A stretch of 32,676 nucleotides of DNA from positions 1 through 32,676 of the forward strand of contig CAJONG010000015.1 of the NCBI GenBank assembly GCA_905235845.1. The letters are read 5' to 3'. This document shows positions 7,262 through 15,941 of the stretch, piece after piece. The stretch comes from an uncultured Lachnospiraceae bacterium (lineage in GTDB: Bacteria; Bacillota; Clostridia; Lachnospirales; Lachnospiraceae). The position numbers and the translations under genes were made by a program. Each line of letters begins with the position of its first letter. Position 1 is the first letter of the stretch. Below the pieces are notes generated by a model. It had not been told where the DNA came from, did not search any database, and worked only from the letters and a program-made list of their open reading frames with translations.

Positions 7262-8751
7262 GACCTCACCGCCTCTTTCTTATTGACCGTCTTGGTCATG
7301 CCCATCAGCATGACGGAATCCTTGGAATCATAGCGTACCTCGGTCTTATCTATCCCCAGCTCCTTAGCCAGTATATCCACTACAAGCGGCTCGCAGAAGC
7401 CACCCTGACATCTACCCAGACCCGGACCGACACGCTTCTTGACCCCCTTAACAGTAGTCGCCCCTGCCGGTCGTCTGATAGCATCGATTATCTCTCCCTT
7501 GCTGACAATACAGCATCTGCAGACTATCTCTCCGTAGTCGGGGTTCTCCTTTATCAGCCTGTTCTTCTCATCATCCGTAAGAGCATTCATACATATGATA
7601 GGCTTCCTATGCACGTATTCTGCCTTCTTATCATAGGCAAATGCGTCCTTCATCACCTCATCCACCACATATTCAGCGATAGCCGGAGCGGATGCAAGAC
7701 CCGGAGAATCTATACACGCCACATTGACAAAGCCCTTTAGAGTCTTGGATTCTTCTATGACAAAATCTCCTCTGTCTCCTGACGGACGAAGACCTGCGAA
7801 GCACCTGATCACTTTATCAAACGGTATATTATCCACCGTCTTCTTAACCGATTCTTTAACATAGCTAAGTGCATCGGCGGTATTGCAATTGGCATCCTTA
7901 TCATCTACAGGAAGAGAATTGGGTCCTAAGAGAATATTATTATGTATTGTGGGCACCACCAGAACACCTTTACCTGCCGGACCCGGAACCGGGTATATAA
8001 CCCTGCTTACCACAGGCTCTCTCATCTCATCAAGGACATAATACTCACCCCGTCGGGGTGTGATATTGTAGTCGGGCTCATGTCCCAGTGCCATTCCGTA
8101 TATTGTATCGGCGTTGACTCCGGCAGCATTGATCACATATCTGGACTCATAACTGCCCTTATCCGTAGTGACCAGATATGCCGGTCCGTCAGATGAAGAT
8201 ACGCCGGTCTTCTCTTGACTCAGACAGTCAATCTTCTCCACCTTCTCTGACAGCTTAAGCCTGACACCGTTTAGTACAGCCTCCTCCATCAGTGCTATGG
8301 CAATATTCCATGGATATATGATACCTGTCGTTGGGAATTCCAGAGCCCTTATCACATTCTCACTTAAGTTGGGTTCAAGAGCTCTTGCCTCTTCTCCGCT
8401 TATATCACGGTATTCTATCTCTCTGTCCTCGGCCTGTGCCTTAAGCTTATCGAGTATCCTGCTCTCCGAATCGTCGGTAGCTACCACAAAAGCCGATTTT
8501 CGCACATACGGTTCACCTAACTCCTTACATATGCCCGGATACATACGATTGCCGCGGACATTAAGCTTGGCCTTGAGAGTCCCGGGCTTCGGATCATATC
8601 CCGCATGTACAATGGCACTGTTAGCCATCGATGCTCCATTGGCGATATCGGCTTCTTTGTCGATAACAAGCACATCACATTTTCTCTTGGACAGATCATG
8701 TGCTATAAAGCTGCCTATTATTCCCGCTCCGATTATTATTATGTCGTACAT
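7258..8751 (-). CDS. GlpA-like FAD-dependent dehydrogenase with C-terminal BFD [2Fe-2S] domain
   Basis: This 497-residue protein has a DAO-type FAD domain starting MYDIIIIGAGIIGS (GxGxxG at 8-13). A C-terminal BFD-like domain carries four cysteines, Cys411 and Cys413 (CRCC) and Cys448 and Cys453 (GRCQGGFC), positioned for a [2Fe-2S] cluster. This is the layout of anaerobic glycerol-3-phosphate dehydrogenase GlpA and relatives that oxidise 2-hydroxy acids, so the exact substrate is not certain. The first ATG (8757) directly abuts GGAGG and cannot be used well. The second ATG (8751), six bases after GGAGG, is the likely start. It is the first gene of a five-gene operon and its stop overlaps the next start. 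No glycerol kinase or facilitator gene is nearby. Confidence 0.92.
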   Translation of the reverse strand: MYDIIIIGAGIIGSFIAHDLSKRKCDVLVIDKEADIANGASMANSAIVHAGYDPKPGTLKAKLNVRGNRMYPGICKELGEPYVRKSAFVVATDDSESRILDKLKAQAEDREIEYRDISGEEARALEPNLSENVIRALEFPTTGIIYPWNIAIALMEEAVLNGVRLKLSEKVEKIDCLSQEKTGVSSSDGPAYLVTTDKGSYESRYVINAAGVNADTIYGMALGHEPDYNITPRRGEYYVLDEMREPVVSRVIYPVPGPAGKGVLVVPTIHNNILLGPNSLPVDDKDANCNTADALSYVKESVKKTVDNIPFDKVIRCFAGLRPSGDRGDFVIEESKTLKGFVNVACIDSPGLASAPAIAEYVVDEVMKDAFAYDKKAEYVHRKPIICMNALTDDEKNRLIKENPDYGEIVCRCCIVSKGEIIDAIRRPAGATTVKGVKKRVGPGLGRCQGGFCEPLVVDILAKELGIDKTEVRYDSKDSVMLMGMTKTVNKKEAVRS

Positions 8752-8774
8752 GGCCATCCTCCGTTTCCCTCATA

Positions 8775-8783
8775 ATTATATCA
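8775..8783 (-). promoter_or_regulatory. Extended -10 promoter of the flavoprotein operon
   Basis: On the minus strand the sequence reads TGATATAAT, a perfect TATAAT hexamer with the TGn extension. It lies about 12 bases upstream of the GGAGG of the GlpA-like gene, giving a very short leader. No good -35 is present, as is usual with extended -10 promoters. The rest of the 179-bp spacer (8763-8941) is AT-rich with no gene. Confidence 0.5.
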
Positions 8784-8941
8784 CATGTATATCCGAAATA
8801 CATACAACAGAGTACCGGATCATCCCTTATAATAGAGAAGGCACCCGGACATAATACAATATATCCGCTCATAGACACACAGAAGATATATCATATTATA
8901 TACGGATGCTCATATCCATCGATCCTATCCGTTATTATACT

Positions 8942-11900
8942 CTATACAACCTCCAGAAGTTCATCGAACTGCTCCTGAGTGATAGGCTTTGAATAGAAGT
9001 AGCCCTGCGCATAATCACAGCCCACCTCTCTTAGGAAGCCTACCTGTTCCTTGGTCTCAACGCCCTCGCAGACAACTCTTAGGTTAAGCTTCTTGGCCAT
9101 ATCTATTACACTCGGTATGATGATCTTCTCATCAGGGTCGTTCTCGAAGTCATTTAAGAATTCCTTATCAAGCTTAAGCACATCCAGAGGCAGCTTAGTC
9201 AGTACATTAAGTGATGAATATCCGGAACCGAAGTCATCCATGGATACCTTAACGCCCAATTCTCTTAACTTATTCATAAGAAGTATCGTGTCATCCACCT
9301 TATCCGTGAATACCGTCTCCGTAAGCTCGAACTCCAGATACTGCGGAGGTATCTCATACTTCACGATCAGGCTTCTTACATAGCTTACTATCTCATTGAT
9401 AGAGAACAGATGTACACGGGATACGTTGACAGATATCCTGACGATCTTCTTGCCCTCGTCCATCCTCTTACGAAGATACTTGCACACCTCATCATATACA
9501 TAGTAGTCAAGCAGTGTAATGCTCTTGTTCTTCTCGAATACAGGAATGAAATCATTAGGGAAGATAAGGGTTCCATCCTGCTTCTTCCATCTGATAAGTG
9601 CTTCTGCGCCCTCGATCTCATTGGTCTGCAGATTGACCTTAGGCTGCATATATACCACGAACTCATGGTTCTTGAACGCATTTTCCATATCGTTGGCATA
9701 AGCGACCTCGGCCTTGACCTCGGCTCCCATGGTCTCGTCATATACGATACATCTGGGACTGTCGGGAAGCTTGGCTTTCTTACGTGCCATATTGGCATTG
9801 GAGATGATGCTCTTCATGGGCACCGGACGTCCGCATATCTCGAAGGTACATACGCCGATATCCAGTATCAGCTTACTGTCAATGTATTCCTTCTGCATCC
9901 TGTCGGCGAAGACCTTGCTGGCGCGCTCAAAAGCCGCTACTATCTCTTCTTCGGTTCTGTTGCCGATCCTTGCCAGCATCACTATATTGTCGGAGAATAC
10001 ACGGCTTCCGTATATGTAATACTCTCCGTATCCCACCGCCTCATTGACAAGCTCTCTTAATATCCTATCACCAGTCTCATATCCATACGTCTCATTAACA
10101 TACTTGAAATTACTGAAGTCCATATATACCATGGCATAATTGCCATGAGGCGCATTCTCTATATACTCACCCACTATGGTAAGGAACTTTTCGTATGTCA
10201 TAAGTCCCGTCACACTGTCATATCCGGTAAGTCTCTCAACCGTATCCGACGCATCCTCATAAGCCTTCATCTTAAGCAGATATGAAGACACGACATTGGT
10301 AACCGCACGTATATTCGTAAGGTCGCCTGCGCTCCATGCTCTCGGTCCGTCGAAATCCACGAAATCAATACTTCCGGCGAATTCACCCTTATCATAGAAA
10401 GCACATCCCACATAGGACTTGGCTCCGGATACGAGCATGAGCTGTCTGGTAACGGGATTCTCTATATCCATTACGCTGTCGCATACGATGATATTGTTAT
10501 TGGATCTGTACTCCTCGATCATATCCGTCCACTGATCGAAGGTGTATGTCATATCGGCACTGTCAAAATCCATATCCGGCACCATACAGCACTGATACTG
10601 ATTAACAGTCTTGAATTCCTTGCCGACTCTTGACTTGATCCTGATACCGCCGAGGTTCATATGCCTTGCCACTCTTCTTATAAGGAGATTAATGGCACTG
10701 TCCGTATCCTTAGACTCATCGATAAGCTTGAATGCAAGTTCGATAAGCGAATCCGAAGGGCTTCCTCCTGACATGACCTCCTGCTCGACTCTCTCGATCT
10801 TGGCTCTGCGCTCTGCTATCGGATACTGGCTGTATACATCCTCTTTATCCGCCAGATAGAAGCCATAGCAGTTCTTACCCGCATTCTTGGCATGTACCAG
10901 AGCCTTCTCTGCCCTGTCATACAGGACATCGAAGGTCTCACCATCCGTGGGATATACGCTGGCACCGATACACATCGTACTGCCGAAGCTGACATTCTCA
11001 CCCACATATGTACGGTTGACGACCCTCTGTATCTCTCTGATCTTCTTATCTATATCCCTGACATCGACGATGTTCTTCATGAGTATTATGAATTCATCAC
11101 CGCCGATACGTCCGAGTACATCCGTAGGATAGAATATCTCATCAAGATCCGAAGCGATATTCTTAAGTATCTCCTCTCCGAATGCCTTACCCATACGTTC
11201 GTTGAGTATCTCATAATTATCTATATCAAGCACCAGCATTCCAGCATACTCCGGAGTATCACTCTCACCCTGTGAGCGCAGGAAATCCTCGATAAGCTCC
11301 CTTGCATAGCCGAACTTATACAGCTTGGTTAAGGAGTCTCTCATATTCTCATCGGCCTGTCTTAACTCCATACGCTTGATCTCGTCGATATTGTTCATGA
11401 CACCGACGACCTTAAGCACCTTGCCGTTCTCATCCTTGATACTGCGTCCCTTGATGGAATACCACTTATAGTCCGCATTCCTATCACGCAGCCTTAACTG
11501 CTTATCTATGATATCCACTCCGCTGTCACACTCGGATATGAAGTCATCGAACCTGTCCCAATCGGCAAAAAGTACATATCTTAACTTCTTAACAGAATCC
11601 CTGAAGTTGTCTATATATCTCTCCGAACCGTAATTATCGTCCCTACTGCCCGCTGTCATGAACCTGTCATTGACAACATCATATTCGAATATCCTCTTGA
11701 TACCTACGGATACGAAGGATTTGAGTCTGTTACGCTCGGCCTCCAGCTCTAATCTCTTCCTGTACTGCTTGGCCTCAAGCAGATATGTCATCTGATTAAG
11801 GAAAAGCATCACCGCAAGGATTATGATATACTCATACAGCCTTTCAACTGCGATCTCCGTCATACCCATTACATAAGGAATAGTCACATATACAGCAGCC

Positions 11901-12316
11901 ATGATCGTAGACACCAGGGTAACGCCAAGTGTCAGCGCCATATAACTGTATGCTATCGTAAGGATTGAGAAAGGGATCGCTATAAGAATACAATACTCAT
12001 TGGGATCGGTCAGGAGCACGAAGCCATAGAACAGAAGGAAAGAAGTAAATACTATGGTCTTGATCGATGCCTGATTCCTGCTTAGTCTGTAGAAGAATAT
12101 CTTACACACGGCAACCGGGAACCACAACAGGATGTAGAACATCACCGCAACAAAAAGCTCCAAGCCCTCTTTGCCGTTAGTGTCGTACACTTCAAGTCTG
12201 CCAAAAAGCGTAAGTGCAATGGCGGAAAATGCGTAACACAATAAGACAACCCTGTCTATCCTGGCTGTCTCTGTCAAACCGGTCTTATTAATGAATCGCT
12301 TTGTGTGAAAATTCAT
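8942..12316 (-). CDS. Membrane PAS-GGDEF-GAF-degenerate GGDEF-EAL cyclic-di-GMP signalling protein
   Basis: This 1124-residue protein has several parts. About six membrane helices occupy residues 20-178 and act as the sensor. A coiled linker and a PAS-like domain follow (about 200-318). The first GGDEF domain is intact (about 325-490, signature RIGGDEF at 403-409), but the inhibitory RxxD I-site is missing (YPTD in its place). A GAF-like domain covers about 520-685. A second GGDEF fold (about 700-855) has lost its signature (FSDNI at 774-778). The EAL domain (about 870-1124) retains its key residues: EALIRW 905-910, ELTET 997-1001, DDFG 1027-1030 and EGVET 1084-1088, so phosphodiesterase activity is expected. 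I chose ATG 12316 because GGGGA and GGGAG precede it, whereas the upstream ATG at 12364 has no ribosome binding site. It is monocistronic with no flagellar neighbours. Confidence 0.93.
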   Translation of the reverse strand: MNFHTKRFINKTGLTETARIDRVVLLCYAFSAIALTLFGRLEVYDTNGKEGLELFVAVMFYILLWFPVAVCKIFFYRLSRNQASIKTIVFTSFLLFYGFVLLTDPNEYCILIAIPFSILTIAYSYMALTLGVTLVSTIMAAVYVTIPYVMGMTEIAVERLYEYIIILAVMLFLNQMTYLLEAKQYRKRLELEAERNRLKSFVSVGIKRIFEYDVVNDRFMTAGSRDDNYGSERYIDNFRDSVKKLRYVLFADWDRFDDFISECDSGVDIIDKQLRLRDRNADYKWYSIKGRSIKDENGKVLKVVGVMNNIDEIKRMELRQADENMRDSLTKLYKFGYARELIEDFLRSQGESDTPEYAGMLVLDIDNYEILNERMGKAFGEEILKNIASDLDEIFYPTDVLGRIGGDEFIILMKNIVDVRDIDKKIREIQRVVNRTYVGENVSFGSTMCIGASVYPTDGETFDVLYDRAEKALVHAKNAGKNCYGFYLADKEDVYSQYPIAERRAKIERVEQEVMSGGSPSDSLIELAFKLIDESKDTDSAINLLIRRVARHMNLGGIRIKSRVGKEFKTVNQYQCCMVPDMDFDSADMTYTFDQWTDMIEEYRSNNNIIVCDSVMDIENPVTRQLMLVSGAKSYVGCAFYDKGEFAGSIDFVDFDGPRAWSAGDLTNIRAVTNVVSSYLLKMKAYEDASDTVERLTGYDSVTGLMTYEKFLTIVGEYIENAPHGNYAMVYMDFSNFKYVNETYGYETGDRILRELVNEAVGYGEYYIYGSRVFSDNIVMLARIGNRTEEEIVAAFERASKVFADRMQKEYIDSKLILDIGVCTFEICGRPVPMKSIISNANMARKKAKLPDSPRCIVYDETMGAEVKAEVAYANDMENAFKNHEFVVYMQPKVNLQTNEIEGAEALIRWKKQDGTLIFPNDFIPVFEKNKSITLLDYYVYDEVCKYLRKRMDEGKKIVRISVNVSRVHLFSINEIVSYVRSLIVKYEIPPQYLEFELTETVFTDKVDDTILLMNKLRELGVKVSMDDFGSGYSSLNVLTKLPLDVLKLDKEFLNDFENDPDEKIIIPSVIDMAKKLNLRVVCEGVETKEQVGFLREVGCDYAQGYFYSKPITQEQFDELLEVV

Positions 12317-12363
12317 AACTCCCAAATCCCCATATGAATTGTTGACATAAATATAGCATAACA

Positions 12364-12400
12364 AGTACTTTTATACCATAGTACCAAAGTACTCCTGTAT
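12364..12400 (-). promoter_or_regulatory. Promoter with overlapping inverted repeat upstream of the c-di-GMP gene
   Basis: On the minus strand a -10 like TATAAA lies at 12370-12375. Just upstream is the inverted repeat AGTAC-N4-GTACT (12380-12393), placed where a repressor or activator would contact the spacer. A third AGTACT overlaps the -10 at 12364-12369. No good -35 is visible, which fits an activator-dependent promoter. A second possible -35, TTGACA, lies further upstream at about 12434-12439 but has no matching -10. Confidence 0.35.
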
Positions 12401-12484
12401 TTGCCTGAAATCGTACAAATTGGGGGATTGCGGCCTATTGTCAAGTGGGAAGACACTAGATATTGTGGTATAACACAATTTTGA

Positions 12485-13093
12485 TTATTCAGTAATATTT
12501 AGTAAGCGATCAAGTGTGAGGGAAGCTGTCTTATAATCCTTAAAAAGAACCGTGTGGAAGCCGTAATCTTCGGCTGCTTTGACATTCTCCAGAAGATCAT
12601 CGACAAATACACATCTGTCAGGCACAAGAGCGTATGTGTCTGCGATACACTTATATATGGCGGGATCGGGTTTGATTAGCTTTACCCTGTATGAGAATAT
12701 ACCACCGTCCACATAATCCAGAAAGCCTAGAGCATCCCTGCACTCCTCATAGGTTCTTTCGGAGAAATTGGACAGGAATAACACCTGTAATCCTCTTTCT
12801 TTAAGAGCTTTGATCCACGGGATCGCATAATCCGCAGGGGTAAGGATACCCTTAAAATCCCTCATGGTCTCTCTTATCTCTTTTTCCACGCCTTTATCAA
12901 GGCTTACGAAGGAATTGACAATCTCGTCATTACTCATGACGCCTCTGTCATATTCCTTCCAATACGGGCTCTCTATAGTGGCATTGCCCACTCTTACACA
13001 TATGTCTTCATCATATCCAAAGGATCTGATGAAGTCCTGCCAGCCAAACCTTGTAAGTACATTGCCTACGTCAAAAATAACGGTGTCTATCAT
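12485..13093 (-). CDS. HAD-superfamily phosphatase (YihX-like subgroup)
   Basis: This 202-residue HAD hydrolase has motif I FDVGNVL with the nucleophile Asp8, motif II SNF (Ser108), a motif III Lys near 138-141 (VKLIKPDP) and motif IV VDD (Asp165, Asp166). The DxGN form of motif I, in place of DxDG, is shared with the YihX/epoxide-hydrolase-N subgroup, whose members dephosphorylate sugar phosphates and flavins; the substrate here is unknown. Its start overlaps the stop of purA by 4 bases (ATGA), so it is translationally coupled to purA. It is the last gene of the purB-purA operon. No clear terminator follows; a short TTGTG-N6-CACAA repeat at about 12463-12478 has no U-tract. Confidence 0.9.
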   Translation of the reverse strand: MIDTVIFDVGNVLTRFGWQDFIRSFGYDEDICVRVGNATIESPYWKEYDRGVMSNDEIVNSFVSLDKGVEKEIRETMRDFKGILTPADYAIPWIKALKERGLQVLFLSNFSERTYEECRDALGFLDYVDGGIFSYRVKLIKPDPAIYKCIADTYALVPDRCVFVDDLLENVKAAEDYGFHTVLFKDYKTASLTLDRLLNITE

Positions 13094-14391
13094 TTGCTGT
13101 ACTTGCTCTTCCTGTATATGATGTCATTACGTCCGGGACCGTTGGATACCATTGTGATGGGATATCCTATCTCGTCCTCGATAAATTCTATATAGTCCCT
13201 GCACTCCTTGGGAAGCGCATCATAATCCTTAATTCCTCTTATGTCACACTTCCAGCCGGGAAGCTTCTTAAGCACGGGCTTAGCCTTTTCTAGCAGTCTG
13301 GTAACAGGGAAATCCTTAGTCACCTCACCGTCTATCTCATATCCTACACATACCGGTATCTCATCCAGATATCCGAGCACATCAAGGACAGTGAATGCCA
13401 CGTCTGTGGTTCCCTGCATGCGGCATCCGTACCTGCTTGCCACGCAGTCGAACCATCCCATTCTTCTGGGTCTTCCGGTTGTAGCTCCGTACTCTCCGCC
13501 ATCTCCGCCTCGTTTTCTGAGCTCGTCAGCTTCATCACCGAATATCTCCGATACGAAGGCTCCTGCACCTACCGCAGACGAATATGCCTTACATACGGTC
13601 ACGATCTGCTTTATCTCGTAAGGCGCTATACCTGCGCCGATGGCGCCGTATGAAGCAAGGGTGGATGAAGATGTTACCATGGGATATATCCCGTGATCCG
13701 GGTCCTTAAGTGTTCCCAACTGACCCTCAAGCAGTACCGTCTTACCTTCCTTAAGTGCTTTGTTGATGAACAGGGAGGTATCACATACATAAGGCTCTAT
13801 CATGTCCCTGTACTCTTTTAAGGTATTAAGAAGCTCTGCTTCATCTATCCTATCCTTATGATACATATGCTCAAAGAGCACGTTCTTGATCTCACATACA
13901 CGGCTTACCTTCTCCTTAAGAAGCTCCTCATCGAAAAGCTCGCTGACCTGGAAGCCTATCTTGGCATATTTGTCCGAATAGAAGGGAGCTATACCTGACT
14001 TGGTGGAACCGAAGGATTTACCTCCAAGCCTCTCCTCCTCATACTGATCAAGCAATATATGATAAGGCATGACTATCTGAGCCCTGTCGGATACTAGGAT
14101 CTTAGGCATTGGCACTCCCTTATCCACTATGGACTTTATCTCGCCCATAAGGATCGGAATGTTAAGAGCCACACCGTTACCTATTATACTGGTGGTATGA
14201 TCGTAGAATACTCCGCTGGGAAGCGTGTGAAGTGCGAACTTTCCGTAATCGTTGACTATGGTATGTCCCGCATTGGCACCACCCTGGAATCTCACTATTA
14301 TATCGGCCTTGGCCGCAAGCATATCAGTGATCTTTCCCTTGCCTTCATCTCCCCAATTCGCTCCAACTACCGCTTTAACCATTCCAGCCAT
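13090..14391 (-). CDS. purA: Adenylosuccinate synthetase
   Basis: This 433-residue enzyme joins IMP and aspartate using GTP to make adenylosuccinate, the first committed step to AMP. The N-terminal signature GANWGDEGKGK (residues 10-20) contains the GTP-binding loop and the catalytic Asp, followed by FQGGANAGHT with the catalytic His. The downstream GGDGGEYGATTGRPRRMGW stretch is the IMP/aspartate region. Length is normal. The first ATG (14391) has GGAGG nine bases upstream. It follows purB by 36 bases and overlaps the HAD gene by 4 bases, so purB, purA and the phosphatase form one operon that makes AMP from IMP. Confidence 0.97.
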   Translation of the reverse strand: MAGMVKAVVGANWGDEGKGKITDMLAAKADIIVRFQGGANAGHTIVNDYGKFALHTLPSGVFYDHTTSIIGNGVALNIPILMGEIKSIVDKGVPMPKILVSDRAQIVMPYHILLDQYEEERLGGKSFGSTKSGIAPFYSDKYAKIGFQVSELFDEELLKEKVSRVCEIKNVLFEHMYHKDRIDEAELLNTLKEYRDMIEPYVCDTSLFINKALKEGKTVLLEGQLGTLKDPDHGIYPMVTSSSTLASYGAIGAGIAPYEIKQIVTVCKAYSSAVGAGAFVSEIFGDEADELRKRGGDGGEYGATTGRPRRMGWFDCVASRYGCRMQGTTDVAFTVLDVLGYLDEIPVCVGYEIDGEVTKDFPVTRLLEKAKPVLKKLPGWKCDIRGIKDYDALPKECRDYIEFIEDEIGYPITMVSNGPGRNDIIYRKSKYSK

Positions 14392-14427
14392 TTGTTAAAA
14401 CCTCCAATCAGTATCGCCTACTTTTAT

Positions 14428-15861
14428 CTATACGTTAATGTCTGCCTTGACACCCAGTACATCCTCATTCTCCTTAAGGATGGGTCTTATCACATCCCTA
14501 AGGAATACCTCTACCTGTCTTGCGCTGCGTCCGATAAACTTAGAAGGCTCCATCGTCTCCTTAAGCTCTTCAAGTCCCAATCCGAAAGCATCATCCGCAG
14601 CGATAAGCTCTAAGAGATTATTGTCCTTGCCCTCTTCCTTAACCGCCTTACCGGCTTCCATAGAGAGCGTCCTTATCCTCTCATGAAGCTCCTGTCTGTC
14701 TCCGCCTGCCTTGACCGCATCCATCATGATATTCTCCGTAGCCATGAACGGAAGCTCGGCCATCATATGCTTCTTAATAACCTTATCATGAACCACAAGT
14801 CCGTCCACAACATTGATGCACAGATCAAGTATGCCGTCGATCGCCAGGAATCCCTCGGGGATAGACAGTCTCTTATTGGCAGAGTCATCAAGCGTCCTCT
14901 CGAACCACTGCGTAGCCGAGGTTATCGCAGGATTAAGTGCATCTATTATCACATAACGGCTTAAGGATGCTATCCTCTCACTTCTCATGGGATTACGCTT
15001 ATAAGCCATGGCGGATGAACCTATCTGATTCTTCTCAAAAGGCTCCTCGACCTCCTTAAGATGCTGCAAAAGTCTTATATCATTGCTCATCTTGGTAGCT
15101 GATGCGGCAATCCCCGCAAGTACATTAAGCACTCTTGTATCGGTCTTCCTTGAATATGTCTGTCCCGATACGGGTACACAGGCATCAAAGCCCATCTTCT
15201 CAGCTATCATAGGATCTATCCTGTCTATCTTCTCCTCGTCTCCTGCAAAAAGCTCAAGGAACGAAGCCTGAGTTCCTGTAGTTCCCTTGCTGCCGAGCAG
15301 CTTCATGGTTGACAGGACGTAATTTAAGTCCTCATAATCCATGGCGAATTCATTCAGCCAAAGGCTCGCCCTTTTGCCCACCGTTGTGGGCTGCGCAGGC
15401 TGAAAATGCGTAAATGCCAGGGTAGGCTGTGACTTATACTTATCAGCGAAGGCCGCCAGTTCATTCATCACATTCAGAAGCTTTACTCTGACAAGCTTAA
15501 GTGCCTCTGTCATGATGATTATATCCGTATTGTCACCCACATAGCAACTTGTGGCTCCCAGGTGGATTATCCCCTTAGCCTTGGGGCACTGGACTCCGTA
15601 AGCATATACATGGCTCATAACATCATGCCTTACTTCCTTCTCCCTCTGTATCGCCACATCATAATTGATATCGTCTACATGAGCCTTAAGCTCCTCAATC
15701 TGTTCATCGGTTATATCAAGCCCAAGCTCCTTCTCGGTCTCCGCAAGCGCCACCCACAGTCTTCTCCATGTACGGAACTTCTTATCCTGTGAGAAGATGT
15801 ACTGCATCTCCTTGCTTGCATATCTCTCCGACAACGGAGAACTGTACCTGTCTGTACTCAT
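14428..15861 (-). CDS. purB: Adenylosuccinate lyase
   Basis: This 477-residue member of the fumarase/aspartase superfamily cleaves SAICAR to AICAR and adenylosuccinate to AMP. The superfamily signature SSAMAYKRNP lies at 282-291 with the mobile catalytic Ser283. The histidine-containing THFQPAQPTTVG (151-162) and RHDVMSH (78-84) segments form the rest of the active site. ATG 15861 was chosen because GGAGG lies eight bases upstream; the longer frame reaching 15891 starts inside the leader. It is first in the purB-purA-HAD operon, with a good sigma-A promoter at 15899-15927. Confidence 0.97.
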   Translation of the reverse strand: MSTDRYSSPLSERYASKEMQYIFSQDKKFRTWRRLWVALAETEKELGLDITDEQIEELKAHVDDINYDVAIQREKEVRHDVMSHVYAYGVQCPKAKGIIHLGATSCYVGDNTDIIIMTEALKLVRVKLLNVMNELAAFADKYKSQPTLAFTHFQPAQPTTVGKRASLWLNEFAMDYEDLNYVLSTMKLLGSKGTTGTQASFLELFAGDEEKIDRIDPMIAEKMGFDACVPVSGQTYSRKTDTRVLNVLAGIAASATKMSNDIRLLQHLKEVEEPFEKNQIGSSAMAYKRNPMRSERIASLSRYVIIDALNPAITSATQWFERTLDDSANKRLSIPEGFLAIDGILDLCINVVDGLVVHDKVIKKHMMAELPFMATENIMMDAVKAGGDRQELHERIRTLSMEAGKAVKEEGKDNNLLELIAADDAFGLGLEELKETMEPSKFIGRSARQVEVFLRDVIRPILKENEDVLGVKADINV

Positions 15862-15898
15862 ATCCTTTTCCTCCGGGAATCTGTAACACAACCCAATC

Positions 15899-15927
15899 AG
15901 TATACTTTGTTTTATGCCTTAATTCAA
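15899..15927 (-). promoter_or_regulatory. sigma-A promoter of the purB operon
   Basis: On the minus strand the -35 is TTGAAT (15922-15927) and the -10 is TATACT (15899-15904), with a 17-bp spacer. The expected start lies about 30 bases before the purB ATG. No purine riboswitch fits into such a short leader, so any control acts at the promoter. It sits in the 80-bp gap after the ABC ATPase gene; no terminator for that operon is visible. Confidence 0.7.
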
Positions 15928-15941
15928 GTGCCGAACCCTAT

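Noticed and set aside
8752-8757. Upstream ATG (8757) as the start of the GlpA-like gene
   Set aside because: It directly abuts GGAGG with no spacing; the ATG six bases further has ideal spacing.
8297-8854. Plus-strand open frame (185 codons) opposite the GlpA-like gene
   Set aside because: It is antisense to conserved FAD-domain codons and has no Shine-Dalgarno or family match.
9410-10060. Long plus-strand open frame (216 codons) opposite the c-di-GMP gene
   Set aside because: It lies antisense to a well-supported GGDEF/EAL gene, has no ribosome binding site or recognisable domain, and its protein is a mirror of the codon bias on the other strand.
12317-12484. c-di-GMP riboswitch before the GGDEF/EAL gene
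   Set aside because: The leader is short and shows no GEMM-like conserved core.
15862-15941. Purine riboswitch before purB
   Set aside because: Only about 30 bases separate the predicted transcription start from the gene, too short for the aptamer. The purC and purL upstream regions also lack its conserved loops.
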